Positions 8,323 to 16,857 of a stretch of 64,000 bases of DNA are shown here, piece after piece. A model generated the notes under the pieces. That model saw only the letters and a program-made list of their open reading frames with translations. It had not been told where the DNA came from and made no database searches. Both the position numbers and the translations under genes were made by a program. The stretch spans positions 4,395,431 through 4,459,430 of the forward strand of contig NZ_LGQW01000015.1 of assembly GCF_003116035.1 (NCBI RefSeq). Reading direction: 5' to 3'. How positions within the stretch are numbered: position 1 is the stretch's first letter; each line of letters opens with the position of its first letter. The DNA comes from Azospirillum sp. TSH64. Lineage in GTDB: Bacteria; Pseudomonadota; Alphaproteobacteria; Azospirillales; Azospirillaceae.

Positions 8323-9186
8323 ATGACCATCGACCAGTGGAACATGGGCCGCAGGACGCTGCTCGGCCTTGCTGCCGGCGCCACCGCTGCTGCCGCCGTC
8401 GGACTGTCGGCTTTGCCGGCGCTCGCCGCCTCGCCTTCCACCCTGGACAAGGTCAAGGAGAGCAAGCGCCTGCGCATCGGCGTGACCTCGGCCGAGCCCT
8501 GGTTCTTCAAGGATCCGATGACCGAGACCTGGACCGGCGTCGGCGTGGCGATGGGGCAGCGGCTTGCCGCCAGCCTCGGCGCCACTTTGGTTCCGGTGGA
8601 GACGACCTGGGCCAACGCAGTGGGGGCGCTCCAGGCCGACCAGATCGACCTGATGTTCGTCCTCGACCCGACCGAGGAACGGCGCAAGGCCATCGACTTC
8701 CCAGACGCCCCGCTCTTCTATTATGCCATGGGCGCGCTGGTCGCCGGCGATTCGACCATCAAGAGCTGGGCGGACATCGACAAGCCGGGCCTGCGCATCG
8801 GCGTGACGCTCGGCACCTCGCTGGACAAGAACGTGACGGCGCTGGTGAAGCAGGCGGCGATCAACCGCTTCTCCAACAACGACGAGACCATCGCCGCCTT
8901 CGCCGCCAAGCGCATCGACGTCGCCGTCCAGTTCCATCCGGCACTCGTCGTCCAGCAGACCCGCCTGCGCCTGGGCAAGGTCATCCTGCCCGAACCGGTC
9001 GAGCCGGTGGCCACCAGCGTCGGCCTGCGCAAGGAGGAGAACCCGGCCTTCCGCGACTGGCTGGACGGGCAGTTGAAGACGCTCTATGCCGACGGTGTCC
9101 CCGATCAACTGTTCGCCGGCTACCTGAAGTCGAAGAACGTCGATGCCTCGAAGATTCCGGGCCTGATCAAGGAAGCTTGGCACTGA
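8323..9186 (+). CDS. Amino-acid ABC transporter substrate-binding protein
   Basis: Periplasmic solute-binding protein family 3 (287 aa). The N terminus has a Tat-like motif (GRRTLLGLAAG) and a signal that probably ends at LPALAAS. The mature protein begins with KRLRIGVTSAEPWF, the typical first strand of HisJ/GlnH proteins. A strong GAGGAGGT ribosome site lies 8 nt before ATG 8323. It heads a four-gene importer set (binding protein, two permeases, ATPase) with spacings of about 35, 12 and 5 nt. The ligand is a polar amino acid or derivative; the linked gamma-glutamyltransferase and aminotransferase-like genes suggest a glutamyl compound. Confidence 0.9.
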   Translation: MTIDQWNMGRRTLLGLAAGATAAAAVGLSALPALAASPSTLDKVKESKRLRIGVTSAEPWFFKDPMTETWTGVGVAMGQRLAASLGATLVPVETTWANAVGALQADQIDLMFVLDPTEERRKAIDFPDAPLFYYAMGALVAGDSTIKSWADIDKPGLRIGVTLGTSLDKNVTALVKQAAINRFSNNDETIAAFAAKRIDVAVQFHPALVVQQTRLRLGKVILPEPVEPVATSVGLRKEENPAFRDWLDGQLKTLYADGVPDQLFAGYLKSKNVDASKIPGLIKEAWH

Positions 9187-9220
9187 CAGCCCGAGGCCAT
9201 TGGAAATCTGAGGACGCCGC

Positions 9221-9886
9221 ATGAGCTACCAATGGGATTTCTCGCCGGTCCTGACGCGATGGCCGCTGCTGCTCGACGGTCTGCTCAACACGGTAAAGAT
9301 CGCTGCCATCGCCATCGTCTTCGGCGTCCTCGTCGGGCTGGTCCTGGCTCTGCTGCGGCTGTCGCCGCGCCGGCTTCTGCGCCTGCCGGCGGCGGTCTTC
9401 GTCGAGTTCTACCGGAACACGCCGCCCATCGTGCATTTCTTCTGGTTCTTCTACGCCTTGCCGGTGGTGCTGAACATCAGCCTCGACCCGCTGGTCGCCG
9501 CCGTGCTCGCCCTGTCCACCCAGTCCGGCGCCTTCTATGCCGAGGTGTTCCGCGGCGGCATCCGCTCCATCGAGCGCGGCCAGTGGGAAGGAGCCAAGGC
9601 GCTGGGCATGACCCACACGCAGCTGATGCGGCGCATCGTGGTGCCGCAGGCGGCGACGCGCATGGTCGCCCCCTTCGTCGAACGTTCCTTCGAACTGATC
9701 AAGACCACGGCGCTCGCCTCGACGCTGGCTTATGGCGAGCTGCTCTATCAGGCGATGATGGTGAACAGCGAAACCTTCCGGCCGCTGGAGGTCTACACCG
9801 CCGTCGCCCTGCTCTATCTCGTGCTGCTGGTCTCGTGCAGCGCGCTGGCCCGGGTCGCCGAGGCGCGGCTGACCGCCTACCGCTGA
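9221..9886 (+). CDS. Amino-acid ABC transporter permease 1
   Basis: Membrane subunit (221 aa) of the HisMQ/GlnP family. Motifs include VEFYRNTPPIVHFFW (residues about 60-75), typical of polar amino-acid permeases, and the EAA-like loop QWEGAKALGMTHTQLMRRIV near residue 125. About five membrane segments are expected. It is closely similar in layout to the following permease, with which it should form the translocation pore. Confidence 0.92.
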   Translation: MSYQWDFSPVLTRWPLLLDGLLNTVKIAAIAIVFGVLVGLVLALLRLSPRRLLRLPAAVFVEFYRNTPPIVHFFWFFYALPVVLNISLDPLVAAVLALSTQSGAFYAEVFRGGIRSIERGQWEGAKALGMTHTQLMRRIVVPQAATRMVAPFVERSFELIKTTALASTLAYGELLYQAMMVNSETFRPLEVYTAVALLYLVLLVSCSALARVAEARLTAYR

Positions 9887-9898
9887 GGAGAACGGCAG

Positions 9899-10564
9899 AT
9901 GGATTACGCCTTCGACTTCGCCCTGGTGGTGGAGACCTTCCCGATCCTGATGCGCGGCTTCGTGGTGACGCTGGAGCTGTGGCTGCCCAGCCTCGCCATC
10001 GGGCTGGCCGCCGGGCTCGTCCTGGCGCTCGCCCGGCTGTCGCGCAGCCGGCTGCTGCGCGGCGGCAGCCTCGTCTACATCGAGCTGTTCCGCGACACGC
10101 CGGTGCTGATCCAGCTGATCTGGTTCTACTACGCCTTCCCCATCCTGATCGGGGTGCAGCTGTCGCCCTTCACGGCAGCGCTGCTCGCGCTGGCGCTGAA
10201 CACCTCGGCCTACGGGGCGGAGATCTTCCGCGGCGGCATCCAATCCATCGCCCGCGGCCAGTGGGAGGGGGCGAAGGCGCTGGGCATGCGGCACGCCGAT
10301 GTGCTGCGCCGGATCATCCTGCCGCAGGTCTTCAAGCTGATGCTGCCGGCCTTCACCAACCGCGCGGTGGAGGTGGCGAAGATGTCGTCGCTGGCCTCCG
10401 TGCTGTCGGTCCATGAGCTGATGTATCAGGGCCGGCTTTTGAGTTCGACCTACTACCGTCCCTTTGAAATCCTTACGACCGTGGCGGTTGTCTATTTCGT
10501 CCTGATCTATCCGGCCACCTTCCTGTCGATGACCCTCGAACGCCGCATGGCCGGCAAGGGCTGA
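9899..10564 (+). CDS. Amino-acid ABC transporter permease 2
   Basis: Second HisMQ-type permease (221 aa), 12 nt after the first and of identical length. It has the family motif IELFRDTPVLIQLIWFYYA and the loop QWEGAKALGMRHADVLRRII that docks on the ATPase. The two permeases look like products of an old duplication. The ATPase gene follows after 5 nt, completing the importer. Confidence 0.92.
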   Translation: MDYAFDFALVVETFPILMRGFVVTLELWLPSLAIGLAAGLVLALARLSRSRLLRGGSLVYIELFRDTPVLIQLIWFYYAFPILIGVQLSPFTAALLALALNTSAYGAEIFRGGIQSIARGQWEGAKALGMRHADVLRRIILPQVFKLMLPAFTNRAVEVAKMSSLASVLSVHELMYQGRLLSSTYYRPFEILTTVAVVYFVLIYPATFLSMTLERRMAGKG

Positions 10565-10569
10565 CCGTC

Positions 10570-11382
10570 ATGCAAGCGGAGACTCCGTCCATGCCAGACT
10601 CCACCCGCCCGCCCATCCTGCAGGTATCCGGCCTCCACAAATGGTTCGGGGCGCTGCATGTACTGCAGGGGATCGATTTCTCCGTGGCCGCCGGCGAGCG
10701 CGTCGCCATCATCGGCGGCAGCGGATCGGGGAAGAGCACCTTCCTGCGCTGCCTCAATTTCATGGAGATGCCCACATCCGGCCGGATCGCGCTCGACGGC
10801 ACGCCGCTGGGCCGCACATCCGCCGGCAAACCCGACGAGGTGCGCTATCCCGAAAGCGAGCTGTGCCGGGTCCGCGAGCGCGTCGGCATGGTGTTCCAGC
10901 AGTTCAACCTGTTCCCGCACATGACCGTGCTGGAGAACGCCATGGAAGGGCTGGTCACCGTCAAGCGGATGAAGAAGGCGGAGGCGCGCGAGCGGGCGCT
11001 GCGCGAGCTGGACAAGGTCGGGCTGGGCGGCAAAACCGACGTCTATCCCGGACGGCTGTCAGGCGGCCAGCAGCAGCGGGTGGCCATCGCCCGCGCGCTC
11101 GCCATGGAGCCGGAAATCCTGCTGTTCGACGAGCCGACCTCCTCGCTCGACCCCGAGCTGGTGGGCGAGGTGCTGCGCGTCATCCGGCAACTGGCGGAGG
11201 AGGGGCGGACCATGCTGCTCGTCACCCACGAGCTTGGCTTCGCCTATCATTTCGCCACCAAGGTGATCTTCCTCGCCGACGGCGTCTTCCACGAGGTCGG
11301 GACGCCGGACGAGGTGCTGAAGCATCCCAAGCAGGAGCGCACGCGCGCCTTCCTGGAACGTTTCACCGAATTTTCCTTCTGA
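10570..11382 (+). CDS. Amino-acid ABC transporter ATPase (GlnQ/HisP type)
   Basis: Cytoplasmic ATPase (270 aa): Walker A GGSGSGKST, Q-loop VFQQFNLFPHMTV, signature LSGGQQQR, Walker B ILLFDEPTSSLDPEL and switch His in LVTHELGF. This is the compact GlnQ/HisP form without a regulatory extension. Two in-frame ATGs are possible (10570 and 10600). The later one (MPDSTRPP) would remove 10 residues that are not part of the fold. It is the last gene of the importer, with the class IV aminotransferase-like gene 58 nt downstream. Confidence 0.92.
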   Translation: MQAETPSMPDSTRPPILQVSGLHKWFGALHVLQGIDFSVAAGERVAIIGGSGSGKSTFLRCLNFMEMPTSGRIALDGTPLGRTSAGKPDEVRYPESELCRVRERVGMVFQQFNLFPHMTVLENAMEGLVTVKRMKKAEARERALRELDKVGLGGKTDVYPGRLSGGQQQRVAIARALAMEPEILLFDEPTSSLDPELVGEVLRVIRQLAEEGRTMLLVTHELGFAYHFATKVIFLADGVFHEVGTPDEVLKHPKQERTRAFLERFTEFSF

Positions 11383-11440
11383 GAGCATCCGTAAAAACAG
11401 GCGGCGCAAAGCTGGTGGCCGCCGGGAAAGGGTACATACG

Positions 11441-12364
11441 ATGGTTTCCAACAGCACGGTCAGCCAGACGAGTTCGCAGGGCTATGTCGACGACAGCCGC
11501 AACGAGGAGGTGCTGATCTATGTGAACGGCGCGTTCTTCCGGCGCGACGAGGCGAAGATCTCGGTCTTCGACGCCGGTTTCGTGCTGGGCGACGGTGTGT
11601 GGGAGGGACTGCGGCTGGTCAAGGGCCGCATCCTGGCGCTGGATGACCATATGGATCGGCTGTACGAGGGCGCCAACGCCATCCAGCTCGACATCGGCAT
11701 GACGCGCCAGGAGCTGGTCGCGGCGATCCAGGCCACGCTGGACTGCAACGGCATGACCGACGGCGCCCACATCCGCCTGATGGTCACCCGTGGCCGCAAG
11801 AAGACGCCGAACCAGGATCCGCGCTTCGCGCTGGGGCAGGCGACCATCGTCATCATCGCCGAATACAAGGCGCCGAAGCCGGAATCGAAGGCCAAGGGGC
11901 TGTCGCTGTTCACCTCGACCATCCGGTGCAGCGGTCCCGACGTGTTCGACCTGCGCCTCAACTCGCACAGCCGGCTGAATTTCATCCAGGCACTGATCCA
12001 GGCGATCAATGCCGGGGCCGACGAGGCGCTGATGCTCGACTCCCACGGTTTCGTGGCGAGCTGCAACTCGACCAACTTCTTCATCGTCCGCAAGGGCGAA
12101 CTCTGGACCTCCACCGGCCGCTTCAACTTCAAGGGCATCACCCGCGCCAAGACAATCGATCTCTACCGCAAGGACGGCCGCACGGTGCGCGAGCACGACT
12201 TCACCCTGGCGGAGGTCTATGCTGCCGACGAAGCCTTCGTCACCGGCACGCTGGGCGGCATCACGCCGGTGGTGCGGATCGACGGCCGGCAGATCGGCGA
12301 CGGCAAGCCGGGGCCGGTCACCGCGCACATCGCCGAGCTGTATGCCCAGGCGATGCTCGGCTGA
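11441..12364 (+). CDS. Aminotransferase class IV-like protein with altered active site
   Basis: Fold-type IV PLP enzyme homologue (307 aa) related to D-amino-acid and branched-chain aminotransferases. The N-terminal half has the family features (YVNGAFFRRDEAKISVFDAG, GVWEGLR), and the C-terminal FVTGTLGGITPV loop is recognisable. The residues that should hold PLP are unusual. In the strand where the Schiff-base lysine is expected (LNSHSRLNFIQ, residues 173-183) there is no lysine, and none occurs between residues 153 and 217. The glutamate of the EGxxxN motif is replaced in VASCNSTNFF (Ser207). It may be a subfamily with shifted chemistry or a non-PLP protein. It follows the amino-acid importer and probably acts on its substrate. 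Confidence 0.72.
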   Translation: MVSNSTVSQTSSQGYVDDSRNEEVLIYVNGAFFRRDEAKISVFDAGFVLGDGVWEGLRLVKGRILALDDHMDRLYEGANAIQLDIGMTRQELVAAIQATLDCNGMTDGAHIRLMVTRGRKKTPNQDPRFALGQATIVIIAEYKAPKPESKAKGLSLFTSTIRCSGPDVFDLRLNSHSRLNFIQALIQAINAGADEALMLDSHGFVASCNSTNFFIVRKGELWTSTGRFNFKGITRAKTIDLYRKDGRTVREHDFTLAEVYAADEAFVTGTLGGITPVVRIDGRQIGDGKPGPVTAHIAELYAQAMLG

Positions 12365-12412
12365 CGGCTGGGCCGTCCACGCACTCCAACGCCGGAGGCG
12401 GCGCGCCGTCGC

Positions 12413-14191
12413 ATGTTCCACTCGCTGAAAGCCAGGCTGTCCCGTCCGGAACAGCAGGATCCAGGCATCAGGGCTCCTGCCTGGCTGCGCGCCTTCGTGC
12501 GCGGCGACGAGATCTGGCTGGCGGTGCTGGCCGCCGGCATCGGCATCGTCTCCGCCGGACTCGTCGCCGCCATCGTCACCGCGGTGCAGTCGCTCCATCA
12601 CATCCTGTTCGCGGTGGAGGGCCACGATGTCAGCGGGGCCGCCGCCGTCGATCCCTGGCGGGCGGCGCTGGTCCCGGTCGCCGGGGGCGGCCTGATGGCG
12701 GGGCTCGGCTGGCTGCTCGCCCGGCTTCCCCGCCTGTCTATCATCGATCCGGTTGAGGCGAATGCGCTGCATGGCGGGCGCATTCCCATCCACGGCAGCC
12801 TGCTGCTGGTGCTGCAAACCATGCTGTCGAACGGCTTCGGCGCCTCGGTCGGCATGGAGGCCGGCTATGCCCAGGCCGGTGCCATGGTGGCATCCAAGCT
12901 CGGCCGCATCTTCCATGTCCGGCGCGGCGACCTGCGCACGCTGGTCGGCTGCGGCACCGCCGCGGCAATCGCGGCGGCCTTCGACGCGCCGCTGACCGGC
13001 GCCTTCTATGCTTTCGAGCTGGTGATCGCCAGCTACTCGATCTCCACCCTGGCCCCGGTCGGCGTCGCCGCCATGACCGGCGTCGGCGTCATGCGGCTGA
13101 TCCTGCCGCAGCCGTCGTTGCAGGTCGGCTTCGCCGGCAGTCTCGGGGCGGCCGATTACGCACTGGTCTGCCTGATGGGCGTGCTGTGCGCCCTGCTCGG
13201 CATCGCCATGATGCGGACGGTCGCGCTGGTGGAGGCGGTCTTCAACCGAAGCCGCGTTCCGGCCTGGGCCCGCCCGGTCGTCGGCGGATGCTGCATCGGG
13301 CTGCTGGCGCTCGCCACGCCGGTGGTGCTGTCGTCGGGCCACGGGGCGCTGCATGTCGGCTTCAACGCCTATTACACCGCCCCGGTCCTGCTGGCGCTGA
13401 TCGGGCTGAAGGCGCTGGCCTCGGCGATCTCCATCGGGTCCGGCTTCCGTGGCGGCCTGTTCTTCGCCTCGCTGTTCCTGGGGGCGATGCTGGGCAAGCT
13501 GGTCGCCATCGGCTGGATGCTGGCGGTCGGGCTGACCATCCCGGCGGTGGTGATCGGCATCGTCGGCATGTGCGCCATGGCCACCGCGGTGCTCGGCGCT
13601 CCGCTGACCATGGCATTCCTCGCCCTGGAGGTCACCGGCAGCCTGCCCCTGACCATCGCGGTCCTGGCCGCCGCGGTGGTGTCGTCGATCACCGTCCGGC
13701 GGGTCTTCGGCTATTCCTTCGCCACCTGGCGCTTCCATCTGCGCGGCGAGTCGATCCGCAGCGCCGCCGACGTCGGCTGGATCCGCGACCTGACGGTCGG
13801 GCGCATGATGCGCAAGGATGTCCGCACTGTGCGCGACGACCAGACGCTCGCCCAGTTCCGCCGCGCCTTCCCGCTGGGGGCGACGCAGAGGGTGATCGTC
13901 GTCGATCAGGCCGACCGCTATGCCGGGATCGTCTTCGTCTCCGATGCCCACCGCGAGACGGCGGAGACGGTCGAACTCGCCGACCTCATCCGCCTCAAGA
14001 CCGACATGCTGCTGCCCAACGTCAACATCCGCGAGGCGATGAAGAGCTTCGCCACGGCGGAGAGCGACGTACTGGCGGTGGTGGACGGCACCGACCGGAT
14101 GCGGGTGATCGGGCTGCTCACCGAACAGCACGCGCTGAAGCGATACAACGAGGAGCTGGACGGACGGCTGCGCGAGGGCGGCCTGCTGTGA
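12413..14191 (+). CDS. ClC-family anion channel/transporter with C-terminal CBS-like domain
   Basis: Integral membrane protein (592 aa) with the ClC fold to about residue 440 and a cytosolic CBS-like tail (about 460-590). The gating glutamate is present in GMEAG (Glu149), the segment AAFDAPLTGAFYAFE corresponds to the region of the inner glutamates, and GSGFRGGLFFASLF corresponds to the second anion-binding loop. At the position of the proton-transfer glutamate of the E. coli exchanger (second Glu of IEE) this protein has Leu (FEL), so tight Cl-/H+ exchange is doubtful and a channel or other anion specificity is possible. The gene starts 48 nt after the aminotransferase-like gene and is convergent with the LysR gene. 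Confidence 0.87.
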   Translation: MFHSLKARLSRPEQQDPGIRAPAWLRAFVRGDEIWLAVLAAGIGIVSAGLVAAIVTAVQSLHHILFAVEGHDVSGAAAVDPWRAALVPVAGGGLMAGLGWLLARLPRLSIIDPVEANALHGGRIPIHGSLLLVLQTMLSNGFGASVGMEAGYAQAGAMVASKLGRIFHVRRGDLRTLVGCGTAAAIAAAFDAPLTGAFYAFELVIASYSISTLAPVGVAAMTGVGVMRLILPQPSLQVGFAGSLGAADYALVCLMGVLCALLGIAMMRTVALVEAVFNRSRVPAWARPVVGGCCIGLLALATPVVLSSGHGALHVGFNAYYTAPVLLALIGLKALASAISIGSGFRGGLFFASLFLGAMLGKLVAIGWMLAVGLTIPAVVIGIVGMCAMATAVLGAPLTMAFLALEVTGSLPLTIAVLAAAVVSSITVRRVFGYSFATWRFHLRGESIRSAADVGWIRDLTVGRMMRKDVRTVRDDQTLAQFRRAFPLGATQRVIVVDQADRYAGIVFVSDAHRETAETVELADLIRLKTDMLLPNVNIREAMKSFATAESDVLAVVDGTDRMRVIGLLTEQHALKRYNEELDGRLREGGLL

Positions 14192-14219
14192 TGAGCGGGG
14201 CGCAGCCGGACGCCCGCGA

Positions 14220-15149
14220 TCAAGCGGTTGCGTCCCGCCGGCTTTCCTCGACCACCCAGCGGCGGAAGCGGTCGTGGCGTTCGTCCGGTCGGCGCCGGCT
14301 GGGCACGACGAGGAAATAGCCCCGTTCCGTCTGGATCGGCCGGTCGAGCAGGGAAACCAGATGCCCGTCCCGCATCAGGTCGTCGATCAGCGGGCTCCAT
14401 CCCAGCGCCACCCCTTGGCCCATCAACGCGGCCTGCAGGACCAGCGGATAGTTGTTGAAGGTCAGCTCCTGGCCGCCGGCCGGCATCGGCAGCCCGTACA
14501 GGGTGAACCAGTCGCCCCAGGACAGCCACGCGGCTGGCCCGACGCTTTCCAGATGCAGGAGCGGCAGCGACGACAGGTCGGCCGGGCTGCCGGCGCCCCC
14601 GGCGGCAAGCGGCGCGCGGCTCGCCCGGAAGGCCGGGCTGCAGACCGGCAGCACCCGTTCCGGGAACAGCAGCTCCGCCTCGCAGCCGGGCCAATGGCCG
14701 TGCCCGAAGGTGATGGCGATGTCCGCCGCCTCGCGGCGCAGGTCGATTGCGGTCTGCATCGTCACGATCCGCACGTCCAGCTCGGGCAGCAGCTGGCGCA
14801 GGGCGCTGAGACGCGGCAGCAGCCAGCCGGCGGCGAAGCCGAAATCGGTGGCGACGTTCAGCACGCCCGGCCGGCGCCGGTCACGGATGCGGGTCACCGC
14901 GTCGCCGATGCCGTCCAGCGCGTCGCGCGTCGCCTCGTAGAGCCGCACGCCGTCCGGCGTCAGCGCCACCCCGCGGTGCAGGCGGCGGAACAGCGGCGTC
15001 CCCAGATCGGCCTCCAGCCAGCCGATCTGGTGGCTGACGGCCGACTGGGTGCAGGCAAGCTCGCGCGCGGCGGCGCTGAAGCTGAGCAGCCGGCCGGCGG
15101 CCTCGAAGAACAGCAGGGTGCGCAGCGGCGGCAGGCGGTCCTTTCCCAT
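14220..15149 (-). CDS. LysR-family regulator of choline-sulfatase locus (BetR/GcvA-like)
   Basis: LysR regulator (309 aa) of the GcvA-like branch. The N-terminal helix-turn-helix contains ELACTQSAVSHQIGWLE and the effector domain follows from about residue 95. It is divergent from the choline-sulfatase gene with a 96-bp shared promoter region, the arrangement usual for choline-sulfate regulators. A GTG two codons upstream is also open. ATG 15149 is preferred because GAAGGG lies 6 nt before it. The inducer is probably choline-O-sulfate or choline, by analogy. Confidence 0.87.
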   Translation of the reverse strand: MGKDRLPPLRTLLFFEAAGRLLSFSAAARELACTQSAVSHQIGWLEADLGTPLFRRLHRGVALTPDGVRLYEATRDALDGIGDAVTRIRDRRRPGVLNVATDFGFAAGWLLPRLSALRQLLPELDVRIVTMQTAIDLRREAADIAITFGHGHWPGCEAELLFPERVLPVCSPAFRASRAPLAAGGAGSPADLSSLPLLHLESVGPAAWLSWGDWFTLYGLPMPAGGQELTFNNYPLVLQAALMGQGVALGWSPLIDDLMRDGHLVSLLDRPIQTERGYFLVVPSRRRPDERHDRFRRWVVEESRRDATA

Positions 15150-15245
15150 GAGCACCCTTCATGCCAGCATGATCAGACAGGGGCTTCACGCTCCCTGCCG
15201 GCTTGGTCAATTCTATCCTCCTCGAACGATCTGTCCACAGACGGT

Positions 15246-16802
15246 ATGAAGCAGGCGGATATGGCGCGGCGTCCCAACATCCTCATTCTCATGGCCGACC
15301 AGATGATCCCGCAGGCGCTCGGCGCCTACGGCAATCCGACGGTGCGGACACCGAACATCGACCGGCTGGCGGAAAGCGGCGTGGTGTTCGACAGCGCCTA
15401 CTGCAACAGTCCGCTCTGCGCCCCCTCGCGCTATGTCTTCCTGTCGGGACGGCTGCCCTCGGCCATCGGCGCCTACGACAACGCCGCCGAATTCCCCTCC
15501 ACCGTCCCCACCTTCGCCCATTATCTGCGGCTGGCGGGCTACCGGACGATTTTGTCCGGCAAGATGCATTTCTGCGGGGCCGACCAGTTGCACGGCTTCG
15601 AGGAACGGCTGACCACCGACATCTACCCGGCCGACTTCGGCTGGACGCCGGACTGGACCAGGCCCGATGTGCGGCCGAGCTGGTATCACAACATGAGTTC
15701 GGTGCGCGATGCCGGCCCCTGCCTGCGCACCAACCAGCTCGACTTCGACGAGGAGGTGGTTTTCACTTCGGAGCGCAAGCTGTACGACATCGCCCGCGGC
15801 CGGCGGGAACGGCCCTTCTGCTTCGTGGTGTCGCTGACCCACCCGCACGACCCCTACGCCATCACCGAGCGCTACTGGAACCGCCACTCCGACGCGGAGG
15901 TGCCGTTGCCGCGCGTCACACTGGCGCCGGACGAGATGGACCCGCATTCGCGGCGGTTGCGCCATGTCTGTGCCATGGACGAGATGCCGCTCAGCGAACG
16001 GCAGATCCGCAATGCCCGCCGCGCCTATTACGGGTCCGTCGCCTATGTCGACGACCAGATCGGCCGGCTCATGACCGTGCTTGAGGAAACCGGGTTGGCC
16101 GAGGACACCATCGTCGTCCTGCTGTCCGACCATGGCGACATGCTGGGCGAACGCGGCCTGTGGTACAAGATGAGCTTCTTCGAGTCCGCCTGCCGCATCC
16201 CGCTGATCGTCCGGGCGCCGGGCTGGTTCCAGGCCGGGCGGGTCGCCGCCTCGGTCTCGTCTATGGATCTGCTGCCGACCCTGGTCGATTTCGCCCATGA
16301 CGGGGCGGCGACCAGCCTGCGGACCCCCATCGACGGGCGCAGCCTGCTGCCGCACCTTCAGCGCAGCGGCGGCCATGACGAGGTGATCGGCGAATATCTG
16401 GGTGAAGGCGCCGTGGCGCCGATTGTGATGATCCGGCGGGGAAGCGAGAAATTCATCCATTCGCCGGCCGATCCCGACCAGCTCTACGACCTGTCCGACG
16501 ACCCGGACGAGCTGACCAACCGGGCGGGACAGCCTGCCGCCGGCCCGGCGGAGGCCGATGCCCTGCAACGCTACCGCGCCGAGGTGGATCGGCGCTGGGA
16601 TCTGGCGCGCCTGCATGAGGAGGTCGTCGCCAGCCAGCAGTTGCGCCTTCTGGTCGGCGACGCGCTGCGGCAGGGGCAGCACCGCTCCTGGGATTTCCAG
16701 CCTTTCACCGATGCAGGCACCAGCTATATGCGCAACCATCTGGATCTCGACGATCTGGAAGCCATGGCGCGCTTCCCGCGCCCCGGCATCCCTGCGCAGT
16801 AG
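15246..16802 (+). CDS. betC: Choline-sulfatase
   Basis: Cytoplasmic type I sulfatase (518 aa) that hydrolyses choline-O-sulfate to choline and sulfate, feeding osmoprotectant or carbon/sulfur supply. The formylglycine motif is CAPSR (Cys about 58), preceded by metal residues in LILMADQM. Later motifs are GKMHFCG, SLTHPHDPY and LLSDHGDMLGE. The C-terminal region (RSWDFQPFTDAG...YMRNH) is typical of choline-sulfatases. Alternative starts at 15246 and 15261 differ by five residues. A ChoX-like binding protein follows after 55 nt, and the regulator is divergent. Activity needs a formylglycine-generating enzyme, and none with an intact active site is visible in this window. Confidence 0.93.
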   Translation: MKQADMARRPNILILMADQMIPQALGAYGNPTVRTPNIDRLAESGVVFDSAYCNSPLCAPSRYVFLSGRLPSAIGAYDNAAEFPSTVPTFAHYLRLAGYRTILSGKMHFCGADQLHGFEERLTTDIYPADFGWTPDWTRPDVRPSWYHNMSSVRDAGPCLRTNQLDFDEEVVFTSERKLYDIARGRRERPFCFVVSLTHPHDPYAITERYWNRHSDAEVPLPRVTLAPDEMDPHSRRLRHVCAMDEMPLSERQIRNARRAYYGSVAYVDDQIGRLMTVLEETGLAEDTIVVLLSDHGDMLGERGLWYKMSFFESACRIPLIVRAPGWFQAGRVAASVSSMDLLPTLVDFAHDGAATSLRTPIDGRSLLPHLQRSGGHDEVIGEYLGEGAVAPIVMIRRGSEKFIHSPADPDQLYDLSDDPDELTNRAGQPAAGPAEADALQRYRAEVDRRWDLARLHEEVVASQQLRLLVGDALRQGQHRSWDFQPFTDAGTSYMRNHLDLDDLEAMARFPRPGIPAQ

Positions 16803-16857
16803 GACGGCGCGGCGGCGCGCCGGAACTCGACCGTCAACCGACAGGAGGGAAAGCAGC

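Noticed and set aside
11363-14131. Very long open frame on the minus strand opposite the aminotransferase-like and ClC genes
   Set aside because: Its translation is low-complexity (Arg, Gln, His, Asp, Gly rich), typical of the antisense frame of GC-rich genes. The plus-strand frames have clear families.
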